Made by a program: the position numbers and the translations under genes. From the NCBI GenBank assembly GCA_015478945.1, contig JABUQX010002324.1:67501-131500 (forward strand): a stretch of 64,000 nucleotides of DNA, read 5' to 3'. Source of the DNA: Trachelipus rathkii (taxonomy: Eukaryota; Arthropoda; Malacostraca; Isopoda; Trachelipodidae). The notes below the pieces were generated by a model. It worked only from the letters and a program-made list of their open reading frames with translations. It made no database searches and had not been told where the DNA came from. Below, one piece after another: positions 29,392 through 39,644 of the stretch. Numbering within the stretch: the stretch's first letter is position 1; the number at the start of each line of letters is the position of its first letter.

Positions 29392-29530
29392 GTGCGGCGT
29401 AGAGGGGCGGGTAAGAGGTAAATTTTGCGCCTGCGGGGTCGCGGGGGCGGGGGAGGCGCGCGGGTTAACTGGGGTGGCGTGTGCCCACCAGCTGCTCGGT
29501 GGGCGAAGGGGCTCGAGGATGTAGCTTGCC
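29392..29530. other. GC-rich patch of unknown origin
   Basis: About 140 bp with GCGGGGTCGCGGGGGCGGGG, GGCGCGCGGG and GTGCCCACCAGCTGCTCGGT within otherwise AT-rich DNA. There is no open frame with a recognisable motif, no Pol III boxes and no match to rRNA that I can see. It could be a transposon fragment or a CpG-rich regulatory patch. Confidence 0.4.
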
Positions 29531-30609
29531 TTAGGGGACAGAATCATATTTTAGGGGCTTATTGTTACTATGTTATGTTGGGGTAGAAAGTTAGTATAAA
29601 GGTTTATGTTATAAGATGACTCCAGTAAATTTATAGACTCGGTTAGAGATTTGACGGAATTAAGATGAACGGCATAAGAGAGTACTCACAAAGATGAACC
29701 TCTACAAACGTTGAGGATAATGTGACGATTAAGGTTTGAACTGGGAATTCTAAAGTTCTGCGGCAATACAAAGTTGAGGACATCAAAATATGAGATGTGT
29801 GAGTGTCAAGTGTTCCTTCGCTGTGCCCGGGTGTGAAGCTGTAAGTAGTTTTGGGTTTAACTGTTAATGTCCATTCACTATGACGACGAGCTCGGACATA
29901 AGTTGCTCCTTGCTGTAACGTGTATAGTGGTTATAAGTGTCATAAGTGAATGTGTGCTATACCAGTGTCATCGGTTAATGTGGTGTCTTGGTGCGCTCGT
30001 CAAGTTAATTATATTCTATTATATCCTATTTTATTCTACTCTATTGTTATATATAATCTTATACCCGCTCTATTACTTTATATATATATATATATATTAC
30101 TCTTATATTATTGGTTAAGTGGTAGAAAATATAATCATAGTAGGATAGATCTTTATGATTTTTGTATATAATCATGATTTATTTCATATCATTCTATCGG
30201 GGTACGAATAATATAGGTGGCTATTTATAGGTTAGGGAAGGTACGCAAAGGCTTTTAGCCAAGTGGAATTCTCCTGTGCTGTTTGGGATATTGTGGGATA
30301 TTTGGCATATGTGGATTTACTTGAATTATTTGGCATCATTGGAATCATTGGAAATATTGCCCAACTCTGGATATTGTTGGCAATAACTGGATAAAGAAAT
30401 ATAGAATATATCGATAATAGAACATTATCAGATATTTTAATGGTGCATTGGGAACATCAAGTTCCTTGAATAAAAATCAATAATTAATTACTGAGTCTCA
30501 AAGTTGATTAAATAATAGATGATAAGAATACTAACAAATGGGGATAAAGATTAGAGAATATAGACCTATAAAAAGAATTGAGCATAATAAATGGAGAATA
30601 ATTTAAATT
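29531..30609. other. unassigned sequence
   Basis: Contains a short run of GGAATCATTGGAAATATTG-type words (30310-30400). There is no coding or RNA feature that I recognise. Confidence 0.35.
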
Positions 30610-30945
30610 GGGTGAGAGTTAGGTGTAGAGTGTTAGGTGTAGGCTGGTGAAGGATGGGTGGAGGTAGGTGTAGTGTAGGTGTAGGTAGGTGAAGGCTGGG
30701 TGGAGGCATAGGTGTATGGTGTACGGCTAGGTGAAGGATTGGTGGACTAGGTGTAGGTGTAGGTAGGTGAAAGGATGGGATGGAGGGTAGGTGGAGGTGT
30801 TAAGGCTAGGTGAGGCTAGTGTAGGATGGGGTGTAGGCTATGTGGGAGGTGGGTGTAGGATATTGGAGGGTGGGTTAGGATAGGTGTACGGCTAGGTGCT
30901 GTTGTGTGTGGTGTGTGTGGGCGGTGTGTGTGTAGGTGTGAGAAT
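30610..30945. repeat. GGTGTAGGTAGGTGAAGG-type minisatellite
   Basis: More than ten irregular units composed of GGTGTAGG, TAGGTGAAGG and ATGGGTGGAGG. Unit length varies (about 18-40 bp). No coding potential. Confidence 0.8.
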
Positions 30946-31098
30946 ACTCAAAGATAGGGGTAGGCTAAAGGGTGGTCAAATTAGGGTGGGGTATTATTGA
31001 CCCATGGATCGAAACAGGGTTGGTGAAAATTAGGGGGGATACGTAACGTTGATTGAGAACAAACCAGTTTGGGAAACTTTTCGAGGGTTTTGAAGCAG

Positions 31099-31352
31099 GT
31101 TAGGGTTGAAAAATTAGGGCTTGAAAATTAGGGTTGCCAGAAAAAATTAGGGTTGCCAAGATATAACTTTTAATTAGGGGTTTAAAATTTGGTTTTCCTA
31201 AAAAATAGGGTTCTCAAAAAGTAGGGTTCTCAAATTGGGTTCTCAGATAAAAATTTGGGTTTTAAAAAATTTGGTATGAAAAAAGGTAAGGAAAAAAGGT
31301 AAGGTCGGAAAAGTCAAGCCCAAAAAGGTAAAGGGCAAAAAAGGTAGGGTGG
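31099..31352. repeat. degenerate TTAGGGTTGCCAAAAA-type array
   Basis: Repeated AATTAGGGTTGCCA, AAATAGGGTTCTCA, AATTTGGGTTTT and AAAAAAGGTAAGG steps of about 13-18 bp, drifting gradually from one variant to the next. The TTAGGG core resembles telomeric repeats (arthropod telomeres are usually TTAGG), but the spacing is not telomeric. Confidence 0.6.
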
Positions 31353-31386
31353 ATACACAATATGGACCGTCGTGGGAATGCTGTTA

Positions 31387-31405
31387 ATTATTATAGTATA
31401 TATAT

Positions 31406-31457
<52 letters not shown>

Positions 31458-31527
31458 ATTATATATATTATATTATTATATATATATTATATTATTTATA
31501 TTTATTATATATTATATTATATATATA

Positions 31528-31561
<34 letters not shown>

Positions 31562-31760
31562 TTAATATTATATATATATTATATATTATATATATTTATA
31601 TATATTCTTATATATATACTACTATATATTATTATATATGGGACTATTACCTATATATATATACTCTATACTTATTATATATATATATTAATATATATAT
31701 TATATTTATTATATACTCATACTTATATATAAATTATATAATATATAATTATATATACTA
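31387..31760. repeat. long (TA)n/(TAT)n tract
   Basis: About 370 bp consisting almost wholly of TA and TAT steps. The long Tyr/Ile frame across it is not a gene. Confidence 0.9.
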
Positions 31761-33870
31761 TTTTCTAAAAAGCTATTATTATTTATTCGGGAGTTTTATA
31801 TTTGTTTAATTAATCGGGGAATAATATGGTAGATTGGGATTGAACCGATGAGATGACGATTGATACCAATACTGGAGATTTTTGCAGAGAGATGAGATGA
31901 CGATTAATCGTCCCATATAGAGAAGAAGGAGGAGGAATGAAGAAGGATTTCGAGAGGGAAGTGACGGTGAAGCAGGAGCATTGTTGTGACTGTTTATCCA
32001 GCCAGCAAAGAGGGTTGATGGGTTTTTTAAGTAATACGGGTGTTTCCGTGGTGTGGAGGATTTGTTAGGCTTTGGGGTTGATTCTTTTTAAAGAGGCGCA
32101 AAGAGGTACTTGACTACAATGAGAACTTCTGAGGAAACCGTTGGCTGTTTTGTTGATATGGAATATGATTTTTTTTTGAATCTTGAGTTATGGATCACGG
32201 ATGAGAAGGAGGAGGGAGGACAATAACAATTTAATTGGGTGGTGTCTTGGTTAGGCCATATATCATAATATACTAGCCCTTATATAGTATATACTATAAT
32301 AATACTATTATAGGAAAATTATAATTATATATACTTTTATATTATTATATATCTATATATCTTTCTATATTCTTATTATCATATATATATCTATATAATA
32401 TATACCATATAATACATTGATTAATGTGTGCTGTTAATTTGTTATATATAAAATAAATTAATATATAAAATTAAATATATTTATACATTGTTTAATATAA
32501 AAATTACAAAAATACCAAAAAAATGTGTATATAAAAAAATAAATGGATATGGGATATTTTATCCTAATGTTATGTAAAAAAAATATGAGATGAAAAAAAA
32601 TAATAATTAATTTGTATGTATTAGTGTATAAGTATTTAAGTTTTATTTATTTTACGAGCCTGATTACCGCCGAATCACCGATACCGATGAACACGCGTTC
32701 CCGCTTTCGAAAAACCCCGTAGTGCACTACCGCGAACCACGTTGGTGATATTATTTAACACCGGCCGACCACTCCGACTTCTATTTCAATTATGACTCCC
32801 TATCTGCCCTTTATTCACTTTAATTCGTCTGTCTATCTTGAACCACCTACTCCAAGGAAATGGATAATTTCTAGGTTGGCTCAGGTTCCAGCTCTAAGCT
32901 GAAAACAAAACCTGTATAATCAGGGCGGAATACTTAAGTTCGTTTTTTTTCAATGCATACACACCAGTGTACTAAAATCTATTATGATTTGAATATTCAC
33001 TTCAATAATCTGTACACTCCTAGTGAACAGCAATCATTTATTAATAATTACATATATTTTATATATTAACTAATTAACACTTAATTTTATTTTTATATTG
33101 TATGTAGTTAAATTGCTTCGAAAATGATTGGGGAATTTTAAACAAATTTATAAACAAAAGTGGGGGAAATTATGAAGATAATCCATTAGGTAATATATCA
33201 TAGTGGAAATTATTCAACAATATTCAATTACTAAATAGAATTATTATTATTTCTTTTACCAGGGATTCTAAAAAAATATGGGGAATAGCTGTACACAAAC
33301 AAACAAAAAAAATACTCTAACAAAATTTGAAAGATAATTTTGAGCTGTATACACTTTGGTTAATTTTTATCTTAAACAACCAAGGATCTGGGGAATGTCA
33401 CAAGAATTTGCATTCAACTTTTTCTTTAGTAAATTAGTTTTTTTTTCACTAGGATCCAAAAACATTTCTTGATTATATAATCATTAACATTTGAAGGCTC
33501 ATAAACTAGTTTATATGCCACACACTAGCCAACAAGTAACCAATTCTCTATCACTTAAATATTATTAATTTATTGTAAGAAAAAAACAAAAAGAACTATA
33601 TTCTTTGTCAGTCAATAACCTTCATCTTGGTTGAAGAAGAATTATTTCACTTGATAAAAGTTTGAATTCCACCAATGGTGAAGAAGAATGTTTATCTGGG
33701 GCAAAATTCACACCCCAAAACCTTCAATGGTATAGAAACCAAACCCGTAACAAAAACCTAGGAAAGTTAAAACGGTATTACCTATCTACAGTCAGAAAAT
33801 TCAGTAAATCATTATAATGTATCCTAGTATTTTACTTATTAAAGAAAAACCACAAAAAATAGATAACTAA
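31761..33870. other. unassigned sequence, partly unique-looking
   Basis: AT-rich patches at 32260-32420 and 32440-32640, a GC-richer patch at 32660-32770 (ACGCGTTCCCGCTTTCG), and from about 33100 better-quality unique-looking sequence that leads into the two exon candidates. ATGGGGAAT- or CTGGGGAAT-type words recur at 33131, 33279 and 33391. No clear gene. Confidence 0.35.
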
Positions 33871-33875
33871 CTTAC

Positions 33876-33994
33876 CCCTGTTGAAACAGAGGTTTTCTTT
33901 GGGTTGTTAAAGTGAAATTTGAATAGTAAGCTGCGGAGCACTATGGCTTGAACAGCAATCGTTGATACCAACTGGGAACAAGACTCTGGTAATC
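33876..33994 (-). CDS. candidate internal exon of an unidentified gene
   Basis: The minus strand shows a good acceptor (TTTTTTCCCACCATGTAG ending at 33995) and a good donor (GTAAGT starting at 33875). The 119 nt between them are open in one frame only, with two leading bases of a split codon and then 39 whole codons. The peptide starts LPESCSQLVSTIAVQ and ends NNPKKTSVSTG. I do not recognise the protein. The middle (AIVLRSLLFKF) is hydrophobic/amphipathic. With only 119 nt and no partner exon found, chance is a real alternative, but the combination of both splice signals and an open frame is better than most of this window. Confidence 0.4.
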
Positions 33995-34119
33995 CTACAT
34001 GGTGGGAAAAAATTAAAACATTTATACTCACTACCAATTCGTCCCCAACAATCTCACCATGAACGTCATGAATATTTTATATCATTTTAATTTTTCATGT
34101 AAATTATTGTTATTTACCT

Positions 34120-34194
34120 ATGGCAGATATTAATTCACAAAAATTCCAATATAATCTAGCACTTAAAGTTGGTTATTCAGATGATGAGCTGTAG
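34120..34194 (+). CDS. possible first coding exon, CUE/UBA-like start (weak)
   Basis: A 24-codon frame from ATG with G at +4. It encodes MADINSQKFQYN and LALKVGYSDDEL before a TAG. The LALKVGYSDDEL stretch resembles the helix-turn at the start of the small N-terminal domain of Regnase/ZC3H12 and N4BP1-type proteins (consensus like KLGYSEEQ). If it is an exon, the donor would be the weak GT inside CTGTAG at 34191, or the ATG would be read through an acceptor ending GGCAG (34125). The reverse strand also has a good-looking acceptor (TTCTTTCTACAG) but no open frame. This is a hint, not an identification. Confidence 0.22.
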   Translation: MADINSQKFQYNLALKVGYSDDEL

Positions 34195-34214
34195 AAAGAA
34201 GAGAAAAATATAAC

Positions 34215-34227
34215 AATATATATATAT

Positions 34228-34259
<32 letters not shown>

Positions 34260-34322
34260 ATTATATATTATTATATATATATGATATATATATATATATT
34301 ATATATATATTATATATATATA

Positions 34323-34358
<36 letters not shown>
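34215..34358. repeat. (TA)n microsatellite
   Basis: About 144 bp of TA with a few phase slips and one GATATA interruption. Confidence 0.92.
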
Positions 34359-34360
<2 letters not shown>

Positions 34361-34510
34361 AGCCGGAGCCGGAGTCGGACGGGCTCTGCAACCCTGATTA
34401 CAAGCTCGGGCGGTTCGGAGTTCGGAGAACCAGAGCCCGAGCTGGAACCGAAGCCCGAGCTGGAGCCGCAACCGAAGTCGCAGAAGGAGTCGGACCTGGA
34501 GCAAGAGACG
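34359..34510. repeat. GAGCC/GGAGTC-type GC-rich minisatellite
   Basis: Hexamer-like steps GGAGCC, GGAGTC, GAGCCC, GAGCTG and GAACCG repeat with drift for about 150 bp between the TA tract and a hairpin. In one frame it would encode alternating Pro/Glu/Ser-like residues, but there is no gene context. Confidence 0.7.
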
Positions 34511-34514
34511 ACTC

Positions 34515-34545
34515 AAAATCGAGCTCACTGCGTGAGCTCGATTTT
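34515..34545. repeat. perfect 14-bp inverted repeat, 3-nt loop
   Basis: AAAATCGAGCTCAC (34515-34528), loop TGC, GTGAGCTCGATTTT (34532-34545). It could form a very stable hairpin, or mark the end of a foldback element. It sits between the GAGCC repeat and the (AAT)n tract. Confidence 0.85.
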
Positions 34546-34551
34546 TTCGAC

Positions 34552-34656
<105 letters not shown>

Positions 34657-34659
34657 TAG

Positions 34660-35889
34660 GAATTCAATATCAGCCTTTGATTTTATAAAGTTTTTGATTT
34701 TATTTCCAACTTTCCAAATATTTATTTTTGTACATAGTTTAATTTTCTTAAAATAATCTTTGAAAACAATTTACATGAGAAGAAGCAGATATATTTATTT
34801 ACATTTCCCGACGCGTTTCGTCTCTAACTTGAGACATCTTCAGAAGATTAATTCTTGTGAGCGAAATGAGTCTTAAATTAATATATAATAATTAAATCAA
34901 ATGATATTTAGTCTAACAGATAATACATTAAATTTTATGTTAATGTCTGGTCTGCGTGTTTTGATGTAGAAGCCTCCGCAATTTTAAGTTTCTGCGACTT
35001 CACATGACCCGTATAATATTGTGAAGTGTTTAGAAATATTTGCTAATAGTGATTGACCATGTGGCCGTTTGAAATGTTTCAAAGATTTTGCGTGGGGACT
35101 GTAGCGATGTTGATATTTGCCCTGTCCGACAATCGATTCGTCGTGTAAACCAATATATGTCGACGTAACAAAGTCTGACTCAGGGCAGTAAAATTGGTTA
35201 CACAACGTGATGGTTGTCGGTCAAAGCATCTCTTGTGCTTAAAGGAAGATGACAGTTGTTTGGATTTTAATTGGTATAGTCTGACTTTTAATTTTTTGAG
35301 GTGTCTTTAGTTTTGAGGTGACAATTCAAAATATTACGAAGGCACTTTCTCTTCTTTATTGAAGGTCTAAGCATTAGAAGTTTTGAAGAAGAAATTATCG
35401 AATTTTCCTGATTATTTTTACTTTTCTTTATTAATAATTTTGTAATGGTTTTATTAATTAAATTTTCAACTGAATATTGTGGATGATCACAGTTAATTAA
35501 ATTTTACTTAATGCGGCAAATTTCTTCATCAAAAGTTTTCCAAGTTGAACATAGGTTGTATGCTCTGTAAACTAAAGTTTTTACGATAGATTCTTTGTAA
35601 ATAGTCGGTGAATAGGACCCATAGTTCATATACAGACCATTATCAGTGGGTTTGTCATGAATGCCTGTGATATTGAGCCGTCAGAATTAATATTGATTTT
35701 AATGTCTAAAAAACAGATAGCATTATTAACCTAAGTTTCGTATGTAAATTTTAAGCATGACAACTCTTGAATTCTATTGATGAACTGATGTATATGATCT
35801 ATGTTCCTAAAGATAGTGAGGGTGTCGTCGACATATCTTATGTAAAATACGGGGTTAAAGTTGTTTGTTTCACGAAGGATTTTGTTTTC
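34660..35889 (-). mobile_element. Penelope-like element copy 1, 5'-truncated, minus strand
   Basis: Reading the minus strand from the junction near 35889, the RT palm box NNFNPVFYIRYVDDTLTIF appears, with YVDD at 35824-35835. Then come INRIQELSCLKFTYE and NAICFLDIKI, a region ending SVENLINKTI (about 35460), and the GIY-YIG endonuclease region (34985-35260), where YQHRYSPH, HGQS and SKHFTILYGSCEV are still readable with frameshifts. The 3' terminal sequence (34660-34860) contains ACGCGTCGGGAAAT and AAATTAAACTATGTAC on the minus strand. The RT upstream of motif C is missing. The catalytic aspartates are intact, but the whole is disrupted. Confidence 0.8.
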
Positions 35890-36270
35890 TCTCACCTCAA
35901 AACTAAAGACACCTCAAAAATTAAAGTCAGACTATACCATAAATCCAAACAACTGTCATCTTCCTTTAGCACAAGAGATGCTTTGCCCGACAACCATCAC
36001 GTTGTGTACCAATTTAACTGCCCTGAGTCAGACTGTACGTCGACATATATTGGTTACACGACGAATAGATTGTCGGACAGGGCATATCAACATCGCTACA
36101 GTCCCAGCAAAATCTTTGAACATTTCAACACGGCACATGGTCAATCAACTATTAGCAATATTTCTAAACACTTCACAATATTATACGGATCATGTGAAGT
36201 CCAGAAACTTAAAATTGCGGAGGCCTTCTACATCAAAACACGCAGACCAGACATTAACATAAAATTATAA
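35885..36270 (+). pseudogene. Penelope-like GIY-YIG endonuclease domain (copy 2), open frame
   Basis: An open frame of about 128 codons. It contains SHLKTKDTSKIKVRLYHKSK, HHVVYQFNCPESDC, TYIGYTTNRLSDR, EHFNTAHGQS, SKHFTILYGSCEV and LKIAEAFYIKTRRPDINIK before TAA. This matches the C-terminal endonuclease of Penelope-like retroelements. The two Cys (CPESDC) with downstream His fit the zinc-binding insertion. TYIG is the YIG part. Arg of NRLSDR and Glu of AEAFYIK are the expected catalytic residues. In the element this enzyme nicks target DNA. The frame extends upstream to 35767, but that part is antisense to copy 1 RT and is not real coding. No RT is attached, so the copy is a 3' fragment. Confidence 0.85.
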
Positions 36271-36560
36271 TGTATTATCTGTTAGACTAAATATCATTTA
36301 TGATTTAAGTAATATCATATTAGTTAGCTTTCGCTCACAAGATTTAATCCTCTGAAGATGTCTCAAGTTTAGAGACGAACGCGTCGGGAAATCTATGTAT
36401 GTAAATATTATCTTCTTCTTCTCATGTAAATTGTTTGAATCAAATATTATTTTAAGAAAATTAAACTATGTACAGAAATAACTATTTAGAAACTTGGAAA
36501 TAATCAAAAACTTTTTATAAAATTCTCAAAGGCGATATTGAATTTCCTAAATTACTGCAA
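35889..36560 (+). mobile_element. Penelope-like element copy 2, 3' fragment
   Basis: Comprises the GIY-YIG frame and the 3' terminal sequence (36340-36560) with GAACGCGTCGGGAAAT and AAATTAAACTATGTAC. It forms an inverted repeat with copy 1 and is followed directly by copy 3 in the same orientation. A head-to-tail arrangement with shared terminal sequence is common for Penelope elements. Confidence 0.78.
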
Positions 36561-39500
36561 AGAAAATCAGCTGTTTCCAAACTTTCTCAATATAAGATTT
36601 ATACATAAAGAGAACTTCAGAATAGTGAAATAACTAAAAATTTCAACAATAAACTACTCGTAATTATGTTCATTCTGGAACATAGAAATTAAGAAATTTA
36701 ATACTAAAGATTGGAAAACAGGACCAGTTGATCTAATTGATCTCAAGAAATCAACTGGGAATTTATATTAAATTTAACTACTACTAATAATAGTTTCACT
36801 ACTATATAATTTTCTGATCTCAATAAGGATATTAGATTCAAACACATCTAGAAATTATAGAAACTCTATGGTAATGAGTTTCTCCTTAAAGAAGACAAAT
36901 CTACTAAATTAACTATATCAAATTATGAACTAATACCAACAAAATGAAAAACATCCAATCAATTTAAACAATATGTACTCCAATATTTTGGAACTGAAAA
37001 ACAAAGATGTAGTTAAATTGAAGAAGAGGAAAATCTATTTATTTATGAAGTAAGAGCTTTTCAAATACAATTGTAAAAACAAAAAAAAGATCAAATTTTT
37101 TAAGACTATTACAGTTAACAATTATTCATGATCATCTTAAGGCTAAACTTAAAACAATTTTTCTTATTTCGTTTCTATAAGACACACAAATATATTGAAT
37201 AAACTCACCAAAGAATGATAAAGACAAGCAATTTTCTTAGCCTTAAAAAAAATAAATTAAAATAAATGACATAAGTTATATCACTCCCCCAGATAAAGGT
37301 GGTGGAGTAGTTATAATGAACAATCTAGATATTGAAGAAAATTCAAAATTAGAATCAATCAACACAAAACCAATTTAAAATAAACTTCATGATAAACTAA
37401 CAAATACAAACACTAAAAAAATAAACATTAACAGAATCGCTTAAAAAAAAATATTGAAATAAAAAACAAAAAATTAGACAAAAATATAAAGAACATGGAA
37501 TTTTAATAATATTAGGAACATAATATAATGGATTGCCTAAAATACACAAAAACTCAGAAAAATCCACCTTTGAGAGCAGAAAACTGTTCTCCTTTTGCAT
37601 CAGAAACTGTTACAACACGAAATTGCTCCAATATCACTGAAACAGCATTATACACGTCCATATCTTAATAACTCTTTCATAGTTAAATCAAATAATGAAA
37701 AACGTATTAGCAAAATTATCAAACTTAAAACTTGAAGACACTAATATAATAAGCTAACTTGATGTAAAGTCTTTGTTCACAAATGTATCAGTTTTTGAAA
37801 CGATTGATATAATAATTAACAACGCGTATTTGGAATCATCCGTAGATATCAGTAAAAAATCAGCATACATTAGCAATCATTGGCAAATATCAACAACAAT
37901 CTGTGATCGTCCACTCAAGTTAATCCTTACTCCTTATTAAATTAGAAAGAAAACATATATCTAAACATTTATAAAACCTGATAGCGAGAAGGTCGATAGG
38001 GCTCCAACATTAGACTAACATTTGCAGGACTTCTAATTAATGTCAAATTCTGAGAAAAAACCAAAATCATTACTGTGAAAAGACAACAACTTATTACCCT
38101 ACGTATATTTACAATATAAAAAGAATATATGATCGACGAAATCAACCCTCTAACTACTTAGTCATTGAAACTTAACACAGTTAATCTTAATAGAATATCA
38201 AAGAGTTTGTCATTGTAGCTTAAATAATTTACATACGACATTTCGCAATATTATTTGCAGTGCTGTTTAGACATATCAAAATCAATATTAATTTATGACG
38301 GGCTCTAAATAATCTAACAGAGGCATTCATGTACAACCCAGACTATGGAATAAATGGTTAAAAATGTATATGAAACTAATTTACCTAGCTTTTTGTACTT
38401 TTCTCTTTAACAAAGAACTGATCAATATGATCACGTAACAATTACCAAAACTTATAAACCATATATACAGGAGCATTACGAATTTTGCCTATACAACTTA
38501 TAGATAAGCAAACTTTGAAACTGACAAAATTACAGTAGCCCGCTTAATTTAAAGTAAAAATATATAAAATTAAACTGTAGCATAACCATACCACATATTC
38601 AGTTGAAAATTAACCTTAATAAAGACCAATTACCAAAAATTAATAAAGTAAAGTAGAAAATCTCAGAAATACACAGAACCTCAAATTTCTTCTTCAAAAC
38701 TTCTAATGCGATACTAGACTACACATAAGCAGAGAAGATGCCTTCGTAAAATTATTGAAAACTCTCAACACATCAAAACTCAAAAAGAAACCACTTCAAA
38801 AAATAAAAACTCCCGATAATACCAATAAAAAGACCAAAAACAACTGAGATCAATGCTTACATATTAGAGAGACAACCACAACGAACAATGCAACACTACC
38901 ACTTAGAACGAACACAAAAACCATCACGTATGGTACTCAAATCCTCGCTCACATACCCTGAGTCAGGGAAAAAGCCAAACGCTCACGAATAGAACATATT
39001 AATATTGGATACAACTAGCGAATCGAATTAGTCGGTGACACGGGATACCAAATCAACATCGTACAAACAGCCAGCCAAAATCAAGAACATTTCAAAAAAA
39101 CGCACAGAAGCATGAAAATCAAGCTGGATTAGCCAACATATTTCGATAACAAGCGTTACAAATATAATTATACAGGATCTATTGTGCAACAAGTCCACAG
39201 AAACACTATAGACAACCAACAATTTAGCGGAGGGCCTTCTACATACAAAAAACACGCTGAAGACAGAACACTAATAACATAAAAAACTCTAATGTGTAGA
39301 ACTTAATCTGTAGACATATAATATCATTTGATTCTATATTAGCTACGTATTTTTAAGACTCTCCATTACGAAGTCTCACACCCGACCAAAAATAGATCTC
39401 TCCCACTGAAATGTCGTTTCAAGAGTATAGTAGAAAGAACACACGAGAACAAAAGCGTCGGAAAATAGTAAATTAATATCTTCTATCTTCTCATGATAAA

Positions 39501-39640
39501 AATTAGTTTCACAAGATAAAATATATAATATAAGAAGAATTTAAAAACATAATGTTACAGAAATAACTAAATTAATAGAACACTTATCGAAATAAAAATT
39601 CTCAAAAAACTTTTATATACAATAACTCAATGTAACTAAA
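36561..39640 (+). mobile_element. Penelope-like element copy 3, near full length but heavily decayed
   Basis: Plus-strand RT landmarks in order. PDKGGGVVIMN lies at 37289-37321. GLPKIHK lies at 37530-37550. Motif A, LDVKSLFTNVSVFETIDIII, begins at 37758. The YVDD region is not readable. FFFKTSNAIL is at about 38690-38720. A CPES remnant of the GIY-YIG domain is at about 38955. An endonuclease end like GGPSTYKKHAEDRTLIT is at 39225-39280, and the terminal sequence with AAAGCGTCGGAAAATAG is at 39445-39640. Compared with copies 1 and 2 it carries many single-base insertions and deletions, especially extra A and C. The 5' end appears to abut copy 2 directly, in tandem. Confidence 0.72.
37270..39290 (+). 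pseudogene. Penelope-like RT plus GIY-YIG ORF of copy 3, non-functional
   Basis: The RT core and C-terminal endonuclease are both recognisable (landmarks given under the element) but are interrupted by numerous stops and frameshifts. In intact relatives the single ORF is about 800 codons, which fits the distance here. Penelope RTs are related to telomerase and lack the AP endonuclease of LINEs. Confidence 0.7.
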
Positions 39641-39644
39641 ATAA

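Larger units (their letters stand above)
34660..36560. repeat. large inverted repeat formed by Penelope copies 1 and 2
   Basis: The left arm is about 34660-35330 and the right arm about 35889-36560, each about 670 bp and clearly homologous over their full length when one is reversed (endonuclease region plus terminal sequence). The spacer is about 560 bp and carries the copy 1 RT YVDD region. Confidence 0.8.

Noticed and set aside
35767..35884. N-terminal part of the 167-codon Penelope frame (MNSIDELMYMIYVP...)
   Set aside because: It is antisense to the RT YVDD region of copy 1, so it is read through the inverted junction by chance.
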